From Platerodrilus igneus (Eukaryota; Arthropoda; Insecta; Coleoptera; Lycidae), in NCBI GenBank assembly GCA_036346225.1, contig JARFIW010000885.1, positions 248,001 to 312,000 on the forward strand: a DNA stretch of 64,000 nucleotides. Direction: 5' to 3'. Made by a program: the position numbers and the translations under genes. Below, piece after piece: positions 60,638 through 64,000 of this stretch. Numbering within the stretch: the first letter of the stretch is position 1; each line of letters starts with the position of its first letter. The notes under the pieces are model-generated. The model made no database searches. It was given only the letters and a program-made list of their open reading frames with translations, and was not told where the DNA came from.

Positions 60638-61404
60638 GGTTGAATGACCCACATCAGCTTTATATCGAAGATTCAGGCCTGGAACTTTATTCTTCGGGGC
60701 TATTTACACCACTCAAAAACTTGATTATCCTTAATTTATCAAGAAACAGAATTTCGCGAATAGAATCTGGAGTTTTTAAGGATCTTAAATCTTTGTCTAC
60801 TCTATTGCTGTATGGAAATGGAATGGAAGCACTGGACGGTGATGCTTTTACTGGTTTGAACAACTTACATACCCTTGATTTACAAAAAAATAATTTGAAA
60901 TTGCTAAACTCTCATGTGTTTAAACCGTTGGTTGGATTAAACTCGTTACGCTTAGGAGCGAACCATCTACATGACATAGAAAATACAACTTTTGCTATAC
61001 CTTCATTGATGATCTTGGACTTATGTTCAAATAACCTAACGTCGTTGCCCCCAGGAATATTTAAACCACTAAAATCCCTAATATACCTGTTTCTTTGTAA
61101 AAATCATTTACAAAAATTGAATTTTTTTACAGTTGCTGATATGCCAGAATTACAACATCTTTCTTTGGACGATAACAAGATTGCCAAAATAAAAAGCAAC
61201 GCCTTTGAAAACATGGGGTCTCTAAAGTCGCTGAATTTAAATAACAACAAAATTACTGAACTAGAACCGGGTTGTTTTAGAAACCTTAAGCAGCTATACC
61301 ACCTTGATTTAAACAAGAATAAACTAGGGAAAATAGATATGAGTATTTTTCCAGAAACGGTTGATGTTGAAATGCTTGGTTTGGATGACATTTTCTTTGA
61401 CTAA
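60638..61404 (+). CDS. LRR gene, exon 3 (about 10 leucine-rich repeats and stop)
   Basis: Opens after a long pyrimidine tract and CAG. The first two bases complete a Gly codon with exon 2, giving ...RGLNDPHQLYIEDSGLELYS. Ten repeats follow, for example LIILNLSRNRISRIESGVF, LHTLDLQKNNLKLLNSHVF and LKSLNLNNNKITELEPGCF. The protein ends MLGLDDIFFD with TAA at 61402-61404. There is no C-terminal cysteine cap, transmembrane segment or GPI-type tail, so the product should be secreted. Together with exons 1 and 2 the length is about 752 residues with about 28 repeats. Function is unknown; ligand binding or matrix association would suit the fold. Confidence 0.9.
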
Positions 61405-61517
61405 ACTATCACCAACAAAAACTGATTTTATAATACACCAAAGGATTTGGAACTGGTCTTGGTTAAGGGTATAAAATCCTCAATCAAAAACTGTACCACA
61501 TGGGAGGATGTCTTCAA

Positions 61518-61523
61518 AATAAA
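61518..61523 (+). terminator. Probable polyadenylation signal of the LRR gene
   Basis: AATAAA about 115 bases after the stop codon, followed by a T-rich stretch (TACTTTGTTATAATTTC). A second AATAAA is at 62348-62353. Confidence 0.55.
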
Positions 61524-62925
61524 CTTACATCGTACTTTGTTATAATTTCACTTTATTTTATTATATACTTTATAGTTGTTAGGTATTCCTTTAAGTGCTG
61601 CCCAAAAAGTATTATAGATTAATTTTTGAAGACTACGCTTGGGTAAAATAAGCAGAAAATTGGGCTTAGACATTCTGCGATTATACTAAGATTATAGATA
61701 TGTAGCTAATTTAAAACAGATTGTGTACGCTTGTCAAAGGTTCATGCATAGACCAACATGAGCGTGATGTAGTCTTGGGAACCATTTTCATCCCCATGTA
61801 GCTGATCATAAACTTCATTCAAAGATGGCGAATTAATCTCATATTGGGGTGCCACAAATTATTATTAACATTGTGAAGTATAGTTCGATTTTTAAATCAG
61901 CAGCGAACGTCCAAAAATTACACCCAAATTAAACCTTGTACATTCGAAATACATACGAAGATCGAAATCAAACTCTGCAAAGTCGATATACAATTCCAAA
62001 TTGATCTGGTTATTGAAATAAGAAATCGGTATTTGCATGACTTTTTTCTGCTGATCTATCAATCGAACTAGTCCTTGCCTTATTTTTAAGTTGGTTAAAC
62101 TTATATAAAACGTACATATTCACATGTATTTCAAATATATAGGCACTGTTGGGTATCTTTAAAAACGTGTCGATACTAACCTAGTAAATCTAATTGTTGG
62201 CAAAATTGCTAAAACTAACATTTTTTATCGAATATAATTTTGTATGAATTCAACTTTTGTTTTATGTATACAGGATTAAGTGTAAGTATTATATACTTTA
62301 GAAATGGGTTTCGAATCTTATATTTTTGAGTGTGTATGTATATACAAAATAAATCCCCTTATGAAAATCATAAACGCAGATTTACCTACATTGCTACAAA
62401 CCATGATGTAGCCGGAAGAAAACGTAAATATACTTGGCTAACTACCAATGCGGAGAGGGGAGGGGTTTTGTAACATCCAAGAACATTTTTAAATTAATCC
62501 AAATTTCAAACAAAATTTTTGCCTATCACTAACAATTCTATATAAAATGTAGCTCAACACTGAACAGAATTAATATAGTTACCCAACCCTAGTTTGGTTT
62601 TGGGTGATAGTTGACAACTTAAAGGTCCATAACCTATCAACTGATATCTAACATCCCCTGGAATTTAGGAATTTTTAAATTAAGGCGCCAAAGGAAATGC
62701 TAGTTTTGTTCTAGAAAATTTGAAACCGGAAGTGGGCAATAATATTTAATTTTTCGCAATATTTATAAAAATATTAACAGAAAGTAATTTAGAATATTGA
62801 AGAATAACTTAAATTTAATAGGGTAGTTTCCAATCAGCAATGGTAATAATAATAGTTGATTTAAGCAATTAACCTGAAAGCTCATGTGTGGATGATTTAA
62901 GATTGTGAAATATGTAAGGTTTTTG
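61524..62925. other. Intergenic, nothing firmly recognised
   Basis: AT-rich. TGTAACATCC at 62469 could be the start of an LTR that would include the promoter at 62.9 kb, but no matching second LTR lies in the window. Confidence 0.4.
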
Positions 62926-62964
62926 ATTGGCTAGACCAATCACGTGACCAAAAGTATATAAATA
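62926..62964 (+). promoter_or_regulatory. Core promoter: paired CCAAT boxes, E-box, TATA box
   Basis: ATTGG (62926-62930) and CCAAT (62936-62940) form an inverted pair, followed at once by CACGTG (62941-62946) and TATATAAATA (62955-62964). Transcription would start near 62985-62995. The compact arrangement is unlikely by chance. It could serve a host gene with the ORF at 63245, or be the U3 of an LTR, since AATAAA lies at about 63064-63069. Confidence 0.6.
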
Positions 62965-63244
62965 CGGTAAGTAGAAAATTAGAAAAAGAAGACACACAAA
63001 TTGCTGCATGGCCGGCTAGCAGCATTGGTTATGTTCAAGTTTAAAGTAACGTATTGTTTGGTTAATAAATCTGCAGGGTGATGATGCTTATACGTGAAGA
63101 AATAGTGGAATTCAAGGAGTTGGTGTTGGACAATACTAAATATTAGTATTCGAGTATACACAAATATTAGCTCCATTCTACAAGATCAGTTAGGCTCTTA
63201 AAGGAGAATTTAATAGCGGTGAATTTAATTAATCAGAAAACTAA

Positions 63245-63436
63245 ATGATTAAGTCGTTTAATGGTAGGAAGCGCAGTTTTACTAACTGCGAAGAAGTTGA
63301 TAATTTACCACCAACATACAGTTCGTTGTTTGGCGATGGTGATGGGCTAAATAAAAATAAAAGTTACGAAGAAGGACCACCTCCATACTGTTCATTATTT
63401 GGCGATCACGTACGGTTCGTGGTTTGTCAGAAATAA
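63245..63436 (+). CDS. Short ORF with two PPxY-SLFGD motifs, possible first coding exon
   Basis: Encodes 63 residues beginning MIKSFNGRKRSF. Two copies of one motif are 26 residues apart: LPPTYSSLFGD and PPPYCSLFGD. PPxY motifs are bound by WW domains, for example of Nedd4-type ubiquitin ligases. The frame may be an exon: after the second motif there is CAC|GTACGG, a usable donor, and the rest would lie beyond the window. There are short upstream ATGs in the leader. The alternative is a Gag-like leader protein of an LTR element. I do not recognise the gene. Confidence 0.4.
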   Translation: MIKSFNGRKRSFTNCEEVDNLPPTYSSLFGDGDGLNKNKSYEEGPPPYCSLFGDHVRFVVCQK

Positions 63437-64000
63437 TCCTTGCCTACATCCAATATGTGAGACTCCCACACCATGTGATGATTCGCTACCAGACTCAGGT
63501 TTTTGAAAGCTTGGTCCTAATCCAATTTGGTGAAGAAGTAGGGGAATATAAAGAGTTTCGAGCACAAAATTTATCAACACCCGTGTTAAGCACTTTCAAC
63601 CCTGGTGAGGATAAGTTACCTAGAAAGTACCGTAGACATTGGAGCAACAGTGGGTATTGTATACCCAAAACAGGAATTGGGTGAATCTTTGAACAAATGA
63701 TTCGAGAGAACGGACGTATATATGCATATGCATGCATACACGTGAGGATGCAGGTATGAACCTTTATACATATGTTTTTATATGAATATGTTATTACGTT
63801 GCTAGGTTAATGTTGGAATTTTTGGACATTATTATTAACGTTATCACGTATTATTATGAATTTTGTGTAGAATATCAAGAGTTATGGGTTATGTTTAATT
63901 CAGGTTCAATTTGTTTTAATTATAGAATTTTCATTGATTAGTACAGTGTATAACAACCCGGGTTAAGATAACTTTTAGTTAAATAATAGATACTTTCTTG
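63437..64000. other. Right edge, nothing recognised
   Basis: An 86-codon plus frame at 63424-63684 overlaps the previous ORF and shows no motif I recognise. A short alternating purine-pyrimidine tract lies near 63715-63745. Confidence 0.35.

Noticed and set aside
1..64000. CRISPR array, operon or bacterial insertion
   Set aside because: The tandem repeats have no unique spacers of constant length and no cas genes occur; nothing in the window has bacterial gene layout.

Overview
The window reads as intron-rich, AT-rich DNA from an animal, most likely an insect: one host gene with very long introns, many decayed LINE, LTR, Crypton-like, Tigger/pogo and tRNA-SINE copies, microsatellites, and no bacterial features. 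A beetle or another large-genome insect would fit, but I cannot name the species. Apart from the host gene and one possible gene at the right edge, almost everything recognisable is mobile DNA or its remains.

Host gene. Three exons on the plus strand join in phase into one secreted leucine-rich-repeat protein of about 752 residues: exon 1 (12887-12934) is a 16-residue hydrophobic signal-peptide start, exon 2 (23137-24580) carries about 18 repeats, and exon 3 (60638-61404) about 10 more plus the stop. Intron 1 is 10.2 kb and intron 2 is 36 kb. Two in-frame donor sites 12 bases apart end exon 2, and a read-through ORF followed by AATAAA could give a shorter isoform. A second possible transcription unit begins near the right edge: paired CCAAT boxes, an E-box and a TATA box (62926-62964), followed by a short ORF with two copies of a PPxY-SLFGD motif (63245-63436).

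Layout. 1-440: fossil Gypsy pol (minus). 555-5746: a decayed Jockey/CR1-group LINE (plus), interrupted by an unknown insert and by an RTE-like LINE (minus) with an 8-bp target duplication. 6.1-6.7 kb: an unidentified relatively GC-rich block. 7.4-8.9 kb: a Crypton-like tyrosine recombinase pseudogene (minus) beside a strong foldback. 10.3-10.9 kb: an old copy of repeat family A. Intron 1 (12.9-23.1 kb): about 5 kb of a degenerate 50-64 bp minisatellite with higher-order periods of about 440, 885 and 820 bp, interrupted by a Tigger/pogo remnant. Intron 2 (24.6-60.6 kb): a tandem array of 6.3-kb composite units (25.8-46.6 kb; family A plus an RTE-like LINE), with a SINE only in unit 1 and a Jockey/CR1-group LINE only in unit 2; then 47.5-60.5 kb of minus-strand RTE-like copies, interrupted by a deleted Gypsy-type LTR element (48.07-50.98 kb), by an LTR/leader fragment with three tandem tRNA-Lys-type primer-binding sites (53.0-54.5 kb), and by a full-length RTE-like copy inserted into another copy of its own family (56.1-59.7 kb).

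The elements do not form a pathway together. Their nesting gives a relative insertion history inside the introns of a single LRR gene. The most unusual points are the hierarchical minisatellite whose monomers each carry a 3' splice-site-like TTTCAG, the macrosatellite of composite TE units, the alternative donors that shift the LRR register by four residues, and the tripled primer-binding site.
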